Shown: positions 35,637 through 47,580 of the stretch, piece after piece
Numbering within the stretch: the first letter of the stretch is position 1
Layout of the letters: each line of letters starts with the position of its first letter
NCBI GenBank assembly: GCA_032358165.1
Contig: JAALGY010000034.1
Location: forward strand, 62,001 to 126,000
Source of the DNA: Diplosphaera chodatii
Taxonomy: Eukaryota; Chlorophyta; Trebouxiophyceae; Prasiolales; Stichococcaceae
Reading direction: 5' to 3'
DNA length: 64,000 nucleotides
The notes under the pieces: generated by a model
Told to the model about the DNA's origin: nothing
The model's database searches: none
What the model saw: only the letters and a program-made list of their open reading frames with translations
Position numbers and translations under genes: made by a program

Positions 35637-36680
35637 GGCTGCAACCTGCCTGGAGCGCAGCGTCAGACTCCTCCCTGTGCGTGCAGATTTCAGAGGCTCA
35701 GCAACCTGTGGATTGCGAACGGACGCTGGTGACGTCTGGTCAGCATGTGTGCTGTCATCCCGTGCGCCTGCTCTGCTGTTGGCGAGCAGCTGCTGTGACC
35801 GCTGGTGTATCAAACTGTGAAACAGCTTCATCTCTGGCCACGACGTCAAAAATGCAGAGGGGCGCAAGTGACATGATGACAGGATATCTAACAAGTTCGT
35901 CTCTGATGCAGGCACCTCCGTTCCATTTGTATCACGGGCCTCAAGCAGACGCTGACACGACTCAGCCAGGCTGGGGTTGACACCATTTGCAATGCTGAGT
36001 GCTCCGAGATCGTGGCACAATTGCTCCTAGCACTTGAGCTCATCAGCGACGCAGCGACTGCTCGAGAGCAGTTACTGACCGAAGAAAGAGCATGTCGTTT
36101 GCCAGGATGCGCTGACACGCTCACAGCAAGTCCTGCTGCATGCAGAGCGGGGACTGCATCAGCACCTGGTACAGCTGTTTGCGAAAACTACTCGGCGAAG
36201 CCCTGCGAGCGCCTAATCGGCCTGCTATATGCAAGCGTTCCACGTCGAGGCCCTGCCAGCCCGCATAGTGGCCCTGCCTTGGAACGAGCAGAATTCGCTT
36301 GGCACTGCGACCCTAGCACCAGAAAGCATGCCGAGGGTCCACAGCAAGCGCAGCACGATGGGGAGCTGCTCAGACGCTGAGCAAACCTTGCAACAGCCGT
36401 GCGGCACAGTTGCATTGCACAGTTTTGTTCAGCGGGTACCCCACACCTGCAGCTGCATCAACATCGACCATGGCCGGTACATGAGCAGCGCCCTCTCTGC
36501 TTCACCGGCCAATGTCCAGGACCTGCCGCAATGGCGGTCTCGCGGTAGGACGATGTGAAGCTTCACAGCAGAGGTTACTCTACTGCGTCATGCCACATAC
36601 AGGCCCGTGGAACTCGATATCCAGAGAGTCTGGAGTCAGCTGGTGAGACTCGCCTGAACAAAATCACGACGCTGCCCGGC
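35637..36680. promoter_or_regulatory. Divergent intergenic region, SRP receptor / UVSSA-like
   Basis: 1044 bp between divergent start codons. It should hold both promoters and 5' UTRs. An open frame continues upstream of the UVSSA-like ATG to 36555 with another ATG, but its residues have no conserved character. No specific element identified. Confidence 0.45.
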
Positions 36681-39600
36681 ATGGCAGAGCCGATGCTGGA
36701 TGTGGCGGCGCAGCGGCAGGTGCAAACCCTGGTCAAGAAGGTCACGGACAAGCGCGCCTTCTCGCTGGACCCCGCCCTGCTGCGTGACATCAAGGGCATG
36801 TGCCGCGCGGACGACGCACATGTTCGCATCGCATTTGACGCCATCTCAGAGGCGCTCAAGGCCCCGCATGCGCAGGTGGGTCGTCGCCCCGCACCCAGGC
36901 CAGCAGGCTGGTGATGTTGCGGGTGTTTCATGCCTGCAGTGGTTTTCCCACCCTGGGGCGCACGCCCGCCCCCAGCACCTGTGCTACTGCATCGAGACGG
37001 AACCAAGCAGACTGTGCACATGTTGCGAACACTTGCTAGACAGCTGCCCGAGGCCGCCTGCGGATCTTGTCCCAAGAGATCTGTACTGCTGACACAGCGG
37101 CATGCCGTCATGCAGACGCGGCTGCTGGCGGTGGAGCTGGCGGATGTGTTGTTCCGCCGCTCGCGCGTGTTCCGGGGCCTGCTGGCGCCCCGCCTGGCCG
37201 CCTTCCTGGTAAGAGCCTCCACGTCAAACCCTGCTTTGTGGGGTGCTACGCAGTGTGGTCCCTGGTCTCTGACAAGGTGAGGGGGCCTGCTGGTGGCCCC
37301 GCCTGGCAGCCCGTGTGGTGGCAACCAACAGCTGAAGCCCATAGCTGAGGCGGTACACTGGCACGGATCAGCTGTTTGCCATCTGGTCTCCCCCGGGGCG
37401 CTGCTGGCAATTGAGCGTATGGACCCAAAGCTCATGGCGGTCTGAAGGAAGTTGACAGCTACAGCGCACCACCCTGCTGACGGAATGTCCCAGTCATGGC
37501 CGCTGATGCCTTGACACTGCAGGTCAACTCGGTGGGCTACAGGGCGGACGCGCCGCTGCCGGGGCCGGCCGACGTGGCCGGGGCGCTTCGCCAGCGCGCC
37601 CTGGAGGCCCTGGAGGGCTGGAACGAGCAGTTTGGGGCCATGTACCACCAGGTGGGGTCTTCAACCAGCACCGCAATGCAGTCTGCAGCGGATGAACCCC
37701 TCCGCTGGTCATTCAGTGGCATTGGCACTGTTCCGGGCTGTCAGCAGCTGGCAGCAGACGTTGATTTGCAATGCCAGCTTGCGCAGATGGTCGAGAAGCT
37801 GCTGCCTGCAGGTGAGCTTGGGCGTCAACTACCTGAAGAACACGCTCAAGTACCAGTTCCCAGAGGTGCGAGCCCATGCCAGCTTGTGTTTGGTGCACAG
37901 CCTGGCGCAGTGATGTGTGCGTTGCCCAGAATGCTTGTGCTATCACTGCAGGAGCTCACTGTCGTGGTCAGGCCAGTGTCACGTCAGACTGCCAGATGTT
38001 CTGCAGCATGATCGATTGCCTTTTTGCACGGTGGCACACTAGATCTGCACGCTTGCACAATCGCTGACCTGGAGGATGGCTTCAGGTGGCCTCAAGAGCA
38101 GCAGCAGAGGCGGCGCGCCAGACGGCAGTCGCCAACGAGGCGTTCGGCCGCATCAGGGATGGCTTTGAGGCCGGCATGGCGGACATGGCGTCCACCCTGC
38201 AGCAGCTGGTGGGTGCCCTGCGCCAAAGCGTCCGCAACTGCATCCTTCCACCCCTTGCGACACAATAACGTCATGCCTTTTCAAGTCAAGCAACCATTAC
38301 AAGGTGCCAGCGGTGGCATCCAGCCTGAGGGAAGAACCATATATACAACGGTGCCGTCCTGCTCGCAGCCCTCCTCAGCAGCGCAGGCCGGGGCTGCCGC
38401 TGCGCCGTGCTCACGCCGCTGAATGCGGCAGCATCACCAGCCACACTCAGCACACGACTTGAGCTGTGTAGGACGAGGCTGTGGCTCTGGCGGAAGCGCC
38501 CACGGCGGCGGCGGCCGCCGACGCCGCCGACGGAATGGCCTGGGCAGACGCGTCGGCGGGGGCCGAAGGCCCAGGGGGCGGAGGCGACACGGACGACGAG
38601 GAAGGGGGCCTGGCGGCGTACGCTGACGACGCGCCTGCCGAAGACGAAGCGGTGAGGTGGTCAGTCGGCAACAAAGGATGACTCTTAGGCTGCAGCTGAC
38701 GAGCATTCTGTGACGGCACGGCAGTAGGACAACAGCATGCTGATAGCGCATGTGCCGGCGCTGCCATGAGGCTGCCCTCTGTGGCGAGCTGCCAGTAAAG
38801 GCAACGACGTGCAACAGCTCAGGGCGCAGAGCCTGCTGTCTGCTCCTGAACACGTGCTCCGATGGCTCAACTAACTTGGGTGCTCCCGCAGGCCGCTGAC
38901 GGTGCGACGGCGGCTGTACCGCCGGCGGAAGTGGATGCGGCGGTGGCGGAGGCGGCCCTCGGGCTGCAGCGGCTGCTGACGGGGCGGCACCTGCCCACCC
39001 TGCGGCGCTGGCTGGACGTCTTCTCCAAGGTGTGTCACCTGTAGCTCAACCTAATTCCTGCATCACATCTGCTGTTCAAGGTGTGGCTGCTGCTGAGAGG
39101 GCGTGGCGTATGGCAGCAGCTGCTGGCAGCTGCTGAAACACCTGGCAATGCACATGCTGTTCGTTCCCCAGGGCACAGACTCACCATTCCAGTGCTGTTG
39201 GTGTAACAGCGCGTCTTGCAGTGCAACCAGCGTGTCTTGCGGTGCAATGTGCAGGCTGACCCTGGGCCGGCGGGCAGCCCTGAGAGGGCGGCGCGCGATG
39301 GCATGCTGCGGGAGGCGCTGCAGCGGCGTGCGCAAATCGACGGTGCGCTGTTGCTGCCCTCAAATGACGTCCAGGGTTCAAGGGAACGATGACTGCTGGC
39401 TGTAGTAGGCCCGAGTGCCTGATTCTGCATGCCGCTGATATCAAAGCAGTGGTGTAGCGGTTTCCATGCGTCTGCAATGGGGTTGGCAGGCAGCAGCAAG
39501 GTTTGTGAATGCATATACAGGCATGCTGGCAAACTTGTGGGCCGCCCGCGTGAGAGTTCCGGCGCTGGGCGCCGCCATGGACGCTGCGGAGGCCGCACGC

Positions 39601-42368
39601 CTGCCTGTGGTGCGCTGCTCCAACCGTAGGCGTAAAGTTTGATGCAAGGGACAGGCGCAAGGCATGCGCACATTGCAGGTCCAGCAGTCAAACAAGCAGT
39701 GAGTGACGAGTGCTGGTGTTGACAAGGCGCTCTACACAGCACAGCAGGACACGTCTTGAGGTGCGGCGATGCAGGGCACAGAAGCGGCGGCCGCGGCGGA
39801 GGCAGCAGGAAGCGGGGCCGCCGGCCGCCACCCTGCAGCAGCCGCTGCCGCCGACCCGCGGACGCCAGAACAAGACGCAGAGCTGCTGGCCTCTGCGCGG
39901 CGACACGCGGCGCTGCGGGTGAGCTGCACACCCACTGCCCGGTGAAATACCCGGCAGCTCTTCTGCTGCCAGGTAAGAGCTGCCAGGTATGGGATCTGCT
40001 GGCACAATCTGCGGCCTGGATCACCGTGCCACGACTCCACCTTCCCCCAGGCAAATTGTCCTCCCGACTCAGCAAGCCGCGTCCACATGTGCAGCAGCGA
40101 CACAGCAGCACAGCACAACATGTGCACGCCACAGATGAAGGAGCCCCGTCTTCAGCTCACGCCCTGAACCCTGAAATCTAAACCCTGCAGGACCCCGCGG
40201 CGCCGGCCTCGCCCTGGACCCTGGACAGCCGCTTCGCCGGCAAGCCCGCCAAGGCGTTGTCGCCCGCGACCAAGGTGGCGCGGCAGGCGGCGCTGCAGGG
40301 CAAGGTGGGCGAGCAGGTTTCCCCCCCTGTGCGACTCACACTGGGGAACGTTTTTGCGGTGCAACAGATCTCAACGGATCTGCAGGAGACGAGGCTCGAT
40401 GTTGCCCCTGGCCAGCATACTGCATAGCAGCAAAGCATACACATGCGTCTGCTTCAGATCAACCTGCATCATAAATGTGAGCGTTGACCATACAGGTGGC
40501 CAGCACCGCTGCTGCAGCAGCGGCGCAGTCGAAACTGTCGCCAGATGGCGAGGCAGCCCCTGCAGCCGACTCAGGCCGCGGCTCGGCAGACCAAGACGCC
40601 AGCCAGAACAGCAGCCATAAGGGACGTGATAAGAAGGCGGCGCTGCCCAGCAGCGTCAAGCGCCGCCTGCTGCAGTCGGTGAGGGCGTCACATGAAGTCA
40701 ACTGCATGCCTTCCCAAGCATGTACCGCCCGTGAAGTGCAACCATCTGCAAGTACGTTCGAAGGCATGCCTTGTGGACGTCACTGGTGCTGTGGTTGAGA
40801 CTGTACGAGGAAGAAAGGGTGGTGCATTGGTGCCTTCATGCAAAGCTGGTGCAATTTGTGTACCCTGAACCGACTGTTGCGCCCTCTGCAATTTGCAGGC
40901 GCCCGTGATCGCCGCCGGCGGGCACCTCAGCTACTGGGACTCGGGCAGCGGCAATGCCGTCACCGCGCGCTCCGGCATGGAGATCCAGAACCACTGGGGC
41001 GCCGTCGATCACGACACCTCGGTGAGCCTGCTGCCAGGGCCTGAGGGCACAGCCGTGGGATGGTGCAGGGGCAGGTTTGAACTGCTGACACGCGCTGTTG
41101 ACAGCAGCCAGCTGCCTGGCAAACTTAAATCAAGCATGGTCTTGCAACTCTTGATGTGTGCCCTCGAACTTTGATGCATCTAAGGCAGACGAACTGCTCT
41201 ACCCTTCGTTGGGTGTGTACGTACATAGATTACCCCGCTGACCGGGAGTGGAGTCTGCCCCAGTCAGCCGGCGAGTCTAGAACTGCTGCCCCAGTTAGCC
41301 GGCGAGTCTAGAACTACTTCCATAGAGTCGATGGTGATTCTGGGACGGGTCTGATGCTATTGCTGCAGGTCAGCCTGGCCCAGCTGGAGCACATGGCGGT
41401 AAACCATGTGCCCGAGTACTACCGCCCGGCGCCAGCGACGGCGGCTGCGGCCGCGGCAGCAGGAAGCACCGACACCGGCCCAGTCGAAAGTGCTGAAGGC
41501 GGCGGCGGCGGCGCCAGCGATGACACACCAGCGTTGCAGCCTGCGCCAAAGCCGCACCCGGGCGTAACCCGCATCGGCGGCAGCAAAGTCACCCGCATTA
41601 TTGGCGGCGGCGGGGGCAGCAGCAAAGTGGGCGCTAAAGCACTGTCGCCGGATTTGAGCAGCGGCAACACAGCTGCCGATGCCGCAGCGGCACGGCTGCG
41701 CCAGCTGGTTGCAGACAGGCAGACTGACGCTGAGCATGATACAGCAGCGGGAAGCAGTGAGCGGAAAGCAGCGTCGCTGTCGCGCAGCGCAGCCTCTGGC
41801 GATGACACGCCTCCAAACGCCGATGGGCAGGCATCTGCGGCCACAGCAAGGGCAGAACCAGCACACGGCGCCAGGCCCGCTGCAGCAGCGGGCAGCCCAG
41901 CTGCTGGCGGTGCTGGGGCACGGTCACAACTGCAGTTGCGCCGGCAAGCCGTGCCGCCGGCAGCGGCTGCCTCGCCGCCCGCGCCGCCGGCCGTGACCAT
42001 GGCGACGGCGCTGGACCGGCGAACGGCTCGGGCGCACAATGACGCCGTCCTTGCTGGGGTGTCCCTAGGTATGCCATTGATAAACACGGAAGAAACACCT
42101 GGACACATGCACCTCCGTATAGTGCCAGCTCAGCAAACACGTTCACCACACGACATGTGGTGCTGAGCCTCCTGCCACCTGCTGCAATGCAGATGAGGAG
42201 GCGGCGGCGGCGCAGGGCGCGGGGCCCGCCGCCGAGGGCGATAAGAAGCGCAAGCGCGGGGCCAGGGACAGCGTGCTCGGGCGGCTGAAGAAGAAGCTGG
42301 CGGCGGCGGAGGCCCATAAGGAACCGCGCCACTCGGTGCCGGGCAAGGACATGGTGTGGATCAGATAG
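36681..42368 (+). CDS. UVSSA-like transcription-coupled repair factor
   Basis: Fifteen exons: 36681-36875, 37116-37208, 37523-37651, 37812-37865, 38086-38208, 38472-38651, 38892-39029, 39255-39342, 39521-39609, 39775-39918, 40191-40304, 40496-40678, 40899-41021, 41369-42068, 42193-42368; 842 residues. The first ~160 residues follow the VHS-like domain of UVSSA: LVKKVTD, LLRDIKGMCRADDAHVRIAFD, TRLLAVELADVLFRRSRVFR, then ALEGWNEQFGAMY and LGVNYLKNTLK, which match the order and spacing in human UVSSA. UVSSA bridges stalled RNA polymerase II, CSA and TFIIH. Downstream come an acidic exon (GGGGDTDDEEGGLAAY), Ala-rich low complexity, a YWDS/NHWGAVDHDTS segment resembling the DUF2043 region, and a basic end (KKRKRGARDSVLGRLKKKL). 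I see no Cys cluster where animal UVSSA has a zinc finger. Exons 8-10 are the least certain. Confidence 0.8.
37281..37330 (+). repeat. Exon echo of UVSSA-like exon 2 end
   Basis: GGGCCTGCTGGTGGCCCCGC and CTGGCAGCC resemble 37175-37208 at a shift of 108 bp, in the following intron. Confidence 0.75.
41250..41319. repeat. Short tandem duplication in UVSSA-like intron 13
   Basis: CTGCCCCAGT(C/T)AGCCGGCGAG followed by TCTAGAACT occurs twice in a row, near 41256 and 41287. Intronic. Confidence 0.85.
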
Positions 42369-42661
42369 CGGTCTGCGACGCTGCCCCCTTGCGAGAACCT
42401 GCAGCCTGGTTCTGTCCGGCCGATAGCTGTCATCGTTACACGTCGGTCTAGGGGTATGCTTACCCAACCTTCTAACCGACCGTGGATGGAGTATGGCAAC
42501 TGCTATGCATATTTGATGTGCATCGATTGCACTTCTAACACAGAGCATCACGCCAACATGCATTTGAATCTTACCACGCTTCTTTTCCTGCAATATAATA
42601 GCTAAGTCAAGCGTGGTACCTCCCATGTTGCTATGTCGTGTCACCTGATGCTCAGGCTTTA

Positions 42662-43135
42662 CTAGGCTGCAGGCGTGACAACAGTGCCAGTACCGGTACA
42701 AGCTGCAACAATCGCCAGCAACATGTACATCGGTATTATGTAGTATAGCCCATCGCCAACGAAAATCCACTCCACGATCCATTCCAGCAAACAGAATGAG
42801 ATGTGCACCTGCACAAACAGGCCAGATCTATATTCAGTGCGCCCCAATGCAGCACATTTCACAGTTGATGCCGCACTGGCGTGGTAACTAACCATACATG
42901 CATACATAGGGCTTGCAAAGTGTCGCATGACATGCATCCACTGACTTCACCCGCATGTAGTGTGGACCCATGGTCATATCGGGAAGATAAGAAAAGCTGC
43001 AACCACGGTGTGCACGCCTACGCACAAGGAACTTGATGGTGGCCAGCGGGGCGTGCAAGTTCAGGGCGATGCGCGACCCTGATCGCTGATACTCCACATC
43101 AGGGCTCTCCGTGAACTTCCACCTTCCAACAATGA
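42662..43135 (-). CDS. 3' exons of a small membrane protein, family unknown
   Basis: Two minus-strand exons join in frame: 43026-43135 and 42662-42808, coding about 84 residues to a stop. The first reads IVGRWKFTESPDVEYQRSG and LNLHAPLATIKFL; the second VHISFCLLEWIVEWIFVGDG, a hydrophobic run (YYIIPMYMLLAIVAACTG) that fits a membrane span, and a short tail. Donor GTGCGT and acceptor GTGCAG are typical for this genome, and the conserved-looking residue pattern argues for a real gene. The 5' end is unresolved: an open segment at about 43191-43305 (reading APYLVADSRLAAIAACLHRL) could be the preceding exon through a GTATCT donor, but no convincing ATG was found. It might instead be a decayed gene. 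I cannot name a family. Confidence 0.4.
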
Positions 43136-43780
43136 CTGGGAATGCATGAGAAACACTGTGTCCAGCCCTGCAGCGTGATACTCAAGATACGTCGTCCTTT
43201 TGCAGGGCACAGCCCCAGCCGATGCAAGCATGCGGCAATCGCTGCAAGGCGACTATCAGCAACAAGGTAGGGAGCAGTTCTTGCACACACCCTGCGTTGA
43301 TGACCTTTATTCACTTTCAGCTGACATGTCGCAGCTGACGGCCTGACACTAGGTGCAGTGACTGCACCGCCTCAGAGCTGCAAATGCTTGATGATGAAGC
43401 AGTGTGCACCTACCATCCACTCGAAGGGGTGATCAGTGTTTCATAGATAGCATGTAATGTAATCCTACTGATCTTTGAGACCCCGTTAGTTAGAGAGCGA
43501 ATGACAATAATGCAGGCAAGTACGCCTCACTTCAGTCTGGCAGACTGCAACCCATCAGGTTCGCCACTTGCAGCAAAGCATTTTCGTGAGCAGATATCCA
43601 TGCACAGCAGTCCTGCCATGTCTAGAGCCATGCATGCTGTACCCATCATGGTGTCAGCTGACGTCCCGCATTTGATGTGTGTCAGGCTGCCGGCAACAAT
43701 GCAAGGCATCCCAGGAAGTCTGCCGCACTCCCACTACTGCTGCCACTGAAGTAGCATACTACTACTGGTTGACGCCAGCC
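43136..43780. other. Unassigned stretch upstream of the membrane-protein exons
   Basis: Holds the possible extra exon near 43191-43305 and otherwise nothing I can assign. It also contains the 3' flank of the UVR/NTF2-like gene. Confidence 0.4.
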
Positions 43781-45959
43781 CTAGCGCGGTGGCGGCGGCG
43801 ATGGGCTGCCGTGATGAAGCACTATCCGCCACTCCCCATTCTGCACAGCAGCGAACAATCATGAGACAGTTGAACAACAGTGTTGAGTCCAAGCGACTTG
43901 TCGGCTGTTTGTTCGACAGGAAACACAGTCCATGCAACTCGTTGATCTGCAACCACGCAGAGACATCATGACAACAAGTGGGACGTCCATGTACTGCTGG
44001 CAGGGAGGCAGCAGGCTTCGAACCGATGCGTACCTGCTTCTCGAAGATGTTGGTCGCCGCAATACGGCCCCGGTTGTCGGTTGCATCGATGAGCTCCGTG
44101 CACGTGATGAACCCTGAGCGCTCCCCCAGCAGCGCCACGCGCACCTGCACGGGAACAACCCCCTTGGATGAAACACAGCATGCGGCGCTCAACACACACC
44201 CAGCATCCGGGTTCGGGTACGTTGTTACAAGCACGTGCCCCGCTCTTGTACAAGAGCATCTGGGTGCTGCAACTGGGTGCCTGGCAAGGGGAACTCCAGA
44301 CTGAAGCACCCAGACACAGTCGCCGCCGGCCCGTGATACCAGTAGCTGCCACAGGGCGCTGCCAACAAGGGAGCCTGTGCAAAGGCCCTCACCGCACCTC
44401 TGCGAGCCGGATGTCGATGCTGCCGCTGGCGCCCAGCACCATGCCCCAGCTCGCCAGCACCTGCAGGCACGCAGGCAGATTGCAGACTATCCCACAGCCA
44501 GACCTCAGACTCTGCCACAGCCGATGACTGCCCACATTGGCGGAAATAAAGTTCTGCAACTGCAAGCGGAGAAAGAGAACTGCTGTTCGTATCGGAGCTT
44601 GAGAGTGTCTTGCTCGGCGCAAGACAACGTGAGTACCACCCTGCAGCAAGTTGACTTTACTAGGAAGAACAGCTCACGTCGTCGCGCCCCGCGATGACGC
44701 CTGATACGGGGTGGATGCACTGGATGTGCTCGCCCTCGCCCCACACCGCCGCCATCGCCTGGAACGCGGGGAGCCAAGCGTTCAGCAGTGGCTTTCAAAC
44801 CGGTGACAGCCGAGCATCACAGGCAGGTCAATAGTTGCTGCTGCCCCAAGGCCGCTGCCACCACTTGCAGTGGGTCGGCGCAGTGTGGTTGGAACAAAAG
44901 CGCATGCCTGCTCGGCACCCTTGGCAGCTGCCAGCCAGCGGCCACGAGTACCCCCTGCCGGCTGCCACCCTGCCGAATAATATGGACCCTGCCAGGTGTG
45001 TGGCAGCAGTATGCGAATGAGCTACGCTGAATCATCAGATCACCTGCGGGTCGCAGGACTGGAACGCATCGTAGAAGCGCTGGTTGGCATCGAGAACCGC
45101 CTCCCGGCCGTCCTGTGACCGCCGCCTGCATTGAGCGACCAGCATGCTTCAGGGGTGCATCAGCTGGCTGCCATGAATGCAGTCGTCGGGACCGCTGGCC
45201 TTGTCACGCATGGGCCGGGTCCAGGCTGTACACGTGTGCGGCAGCAATGAGTACATGTTGACAGCACACACGCCCGCCAACACGTTACTGATGAGCACGC
45301 CGGCCGCAGCTGCAGAGCCAGCGCATGCCTCTCCCACGCGGCCTGCATGCTGTATGGGTGCACAGCCTGTGGAAGGGGCATCCAACGATGGTCTGGGCAC
45401 AGAGACGGAGCATCACCCGAGCTCGTCCCGCAGCTGGGCGGCCAGCTCATAGTCCTCCGCCGCAATCGCCAGGCTGAGGCGGTCCGCCACCGCCGCCAGG
45501 CTGTCGCCGCCCTCCGCCATCTCAGCGCCGCCATTGCCGCCACCGCTGGAGAGCGGGTCCCTCTCGGACGCCGCAGCGGCGACGCTCAGCATCGCATGCC
45601 GTCCCTGATGCCTGCGGGAGAAACACAGCTTGAAATGGTACATGGGAGGTGCCGGGTTCCATGATCTGTGCTTTCGTGTATGAGCACATGCGGGTGTTGG
45701 ACGTGCTTCGGAGTGTGCCGCGAGTCAGTTGCCATGCGTGTCTGCACATGGTTCAGCACATCATAGGGGCAGCAGCAGCTCGCCTGTCGTAGGCAGGCAC
45801 CATGCTGCTGCTGATACTGTCGTGCTGCAGCCGCCGTTTTCTGGGAATCGGCACTGCTGGTGAGCAAGCCACACGCTGCGGCGCGGCCTGCTGCTGCCGC
45901 CCAGCTGCGGTTGCCTTTGGTGCTGAGACCTGGGCTCCTGATAACTGGAGCGCTGCCAT
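43781..45959 (-). CDS. UVR-motif plus NTF2/SnoaL-like protein, plastid-type N-terminus
   Basis: Seven exons: 45801-45959, 45417-45604, 45044-45125, 44678-44758, 44398-44460, 44034-44144, 43781-43840; 247 residues. Residues 1-50 (MAALQLSGAQVSAPKATAAG, then basic) look like a chloroplast transit peptide. A UvrB/C-type helix follows at about 95-115 (LAIAAEDYELAAQLRDEL), a motif that in plastids occurs in Clp-adaptor-like and redox-linked proteins. From about 120 the fold is NTF2-like: ANQRFYDAFQSCD, AMAAVWGEGEHIQCIHPVSG, VLASWGMVLG, VALLGERSGFITCTELID, RIAATNIFEKQNGEWRIVLHHGSP. This UVR-then-NTF2 order also occurs in higher-plant proteins of unproven function. The exon 2 acceptor is ambiguous: CGCAG|GCATCAG versus GCATCAG|GGAC; only the latter keeps phase with ATG|GTGCCT. 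Confidence 0.83.
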
Positions 45960-46493
45960 GTTGCTCGGTGGTGATCCCAAGGAGAGTCTCCGACCGCCTC
46001 GTTCTTGCAGGTTTTGTTCAAAGGGTATCTCACGCTTGCATGCAATGGATGCGCTGCTGCGGCTTGCACACGGTGACTGGGATATGTATCAGCTGGACAG
46101 GCTGATTGGCAATTTGATCGTCCCGGATATGCGCTACTCGCAGTCGTTTCGGTGCTGCACTGGGTCAATGTTTGTGCTCTGGCTGTGACATCGAAGCCTC
46201 TGCCCCAGTGGACACCATGTCGCTGCAGGGCGGCGGTGACACGCTCCCCCCGGCGCAAGATATTTGCAACCACCTGCTCACCGACACGACCTGCTACGGA
46301 AACTTCGGCACGTTTGTTTGACCAGTTGCACCAGCTCAGCTCCAAACTTTGCTCTCCCTGCCGCAGACCAGTGTGTACCTTGTCTCCATCACAGCCCACT
46401 GGCGTCGCCGCGCGCCCTGTGCGCCGGCGGCTTCGGAGCGAACCGTTCAAACGTGCATCACTTGGGAAGCTGCCAGCAGCCTAGCCGTACACC
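45960..46493. promoter_or_regulatory. Divergent region, UVR/NTF2-like gene / small coiled-coil gene
   Basis: 534 bp between divergent starts. No defined promoter motif, RNA gene or repeat was identified. Confidence 0.4.
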
Positions 46494-47580
46494 ATGCCTG
46501 CGGCCGTGGCGGGCGCTCTTGGTGTGGATACGGCCAAGCAGAGCCGCTTCCGCAGCGTGGCAACGCCAGAGGTTATCAGGAAGCAAGCCCGCAGCAGAGA
46601 CCCTCAGCCCGCCATAGCGGTGCTCAGCGAAGCGCTCCTGGACGTGTCTCGCGAGCTGCAGCAGCTGCGACAGGTGCATACACTCTCCTGTGAACACCGA
46701 TCATGCAGTGCAATGCCCTGTGCTGTTTGCATTGCTGTCTCAGTCTTTCGCGGGCATGGTTCAGACCAGAAGTCGGGTTGGGCTGTTGAACCCATGGGCG
46801 CTGGCCCGATGCACCCTGCGACTGGCTGACAGATCATGTTTCAGTCGCGAGCATGCACAGATCCTGCTACTCGGCGGCTCGCAGCGGCCGCATTCGCCCC
46901 AGTCTGTCCTTGCAGCAACCACCGGCTGCTCAAACCTCCAATCGGCCCGCGGCCCGGCCTGGCAGCCCGGCTGCACCTGCTGCACGTTGAACAGGCTTGC
47001 ATGATGCCTTGTGCATCACTCCGTTTGTTACCATGACGGTCGTTTCGCACGCTCGCCAGACTGTCGTGCCAAGGGGCGCGCTTCACTCGGTCAGCCCCAC
47101 GTGGTTTTGCTGACCGCCGTCACAACCGATGCCGTTGCTGTACCGTTGGTATGAATTTTTACCTGCGCTTACATCACGTTCGAACCCGCATCAGCGATGG
47201 GTCTGGCCGTAGCGACTAAGTCGAACGGACACGCGGGCATCAAGGGGGTTTTGCTCTCGGATGACGGACTGAGCTGCTGTCCTTGTTCAGCATCGCGATC
47301 GAGTACACTCATGCACCGTGTCTGTGCTCCTGTATGTGTTAGCGCTCGTCTTCACCCGGATCGGCCGCAGCTCTGCAGTCAGACACCCTCCCATGCCTTG
47401 TGGTGGTCTGCACCAAAATATCAAGATTGATTGCACTGATACAGACATCGTTTCCCGCTCCCGCAGTGCGCGCAGCAGGCGCGGGCGATGGACCTGGAGG
47501 CCCGCCACCGGCGGCTGCACATGTACCTGGCGGACTGCGCCACTCACCGCGCCGACCAGCCGGGCGGCCCTGGGGCGTAA
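46494..47580 (+). CDS. Small Ala/Arg-rich coiled-coil protein, unknown function
   Basis: Two exons, 46494-46673 and 47467-47580, keep phase 0 and give 97 residues. Donor CAG|GTGCAT and acceptor CCCGCAG are normal for this genome; the single intron is unusually long (793 nt). The protein starts MPAAVAGALGVDTAKQSRFR; residues about 40-85 (VLSEALLDVSRELQQLRQ then CAQQARAMDLEARHRRLHMY) have the heptad spacing of one amphipathic helix running across the splice junction, which is the main support for the join. No targeting signal, zinc site or known family was recognised. It resembles small helical adaptor subunits only in a general way. It could be a chance open frame. Confidence 0.5.

Noticed and set aside
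39035..40132. Minus-strand open frame of 365 codons
   Set aside because: Antisense to UVSSA-like exons 8-10 and introns; composition typical of a shadow frame, no domain.
41634..42782. Long minus-strand open frame (382 codons) opposite the UVSSA-like gene
   Set aside because: It is the antisense of exons 14-15, Arg/His/Cys/Pro-rich with no domain, as GC-rich DNA produces. The plus strand has matching splice sites and phase.
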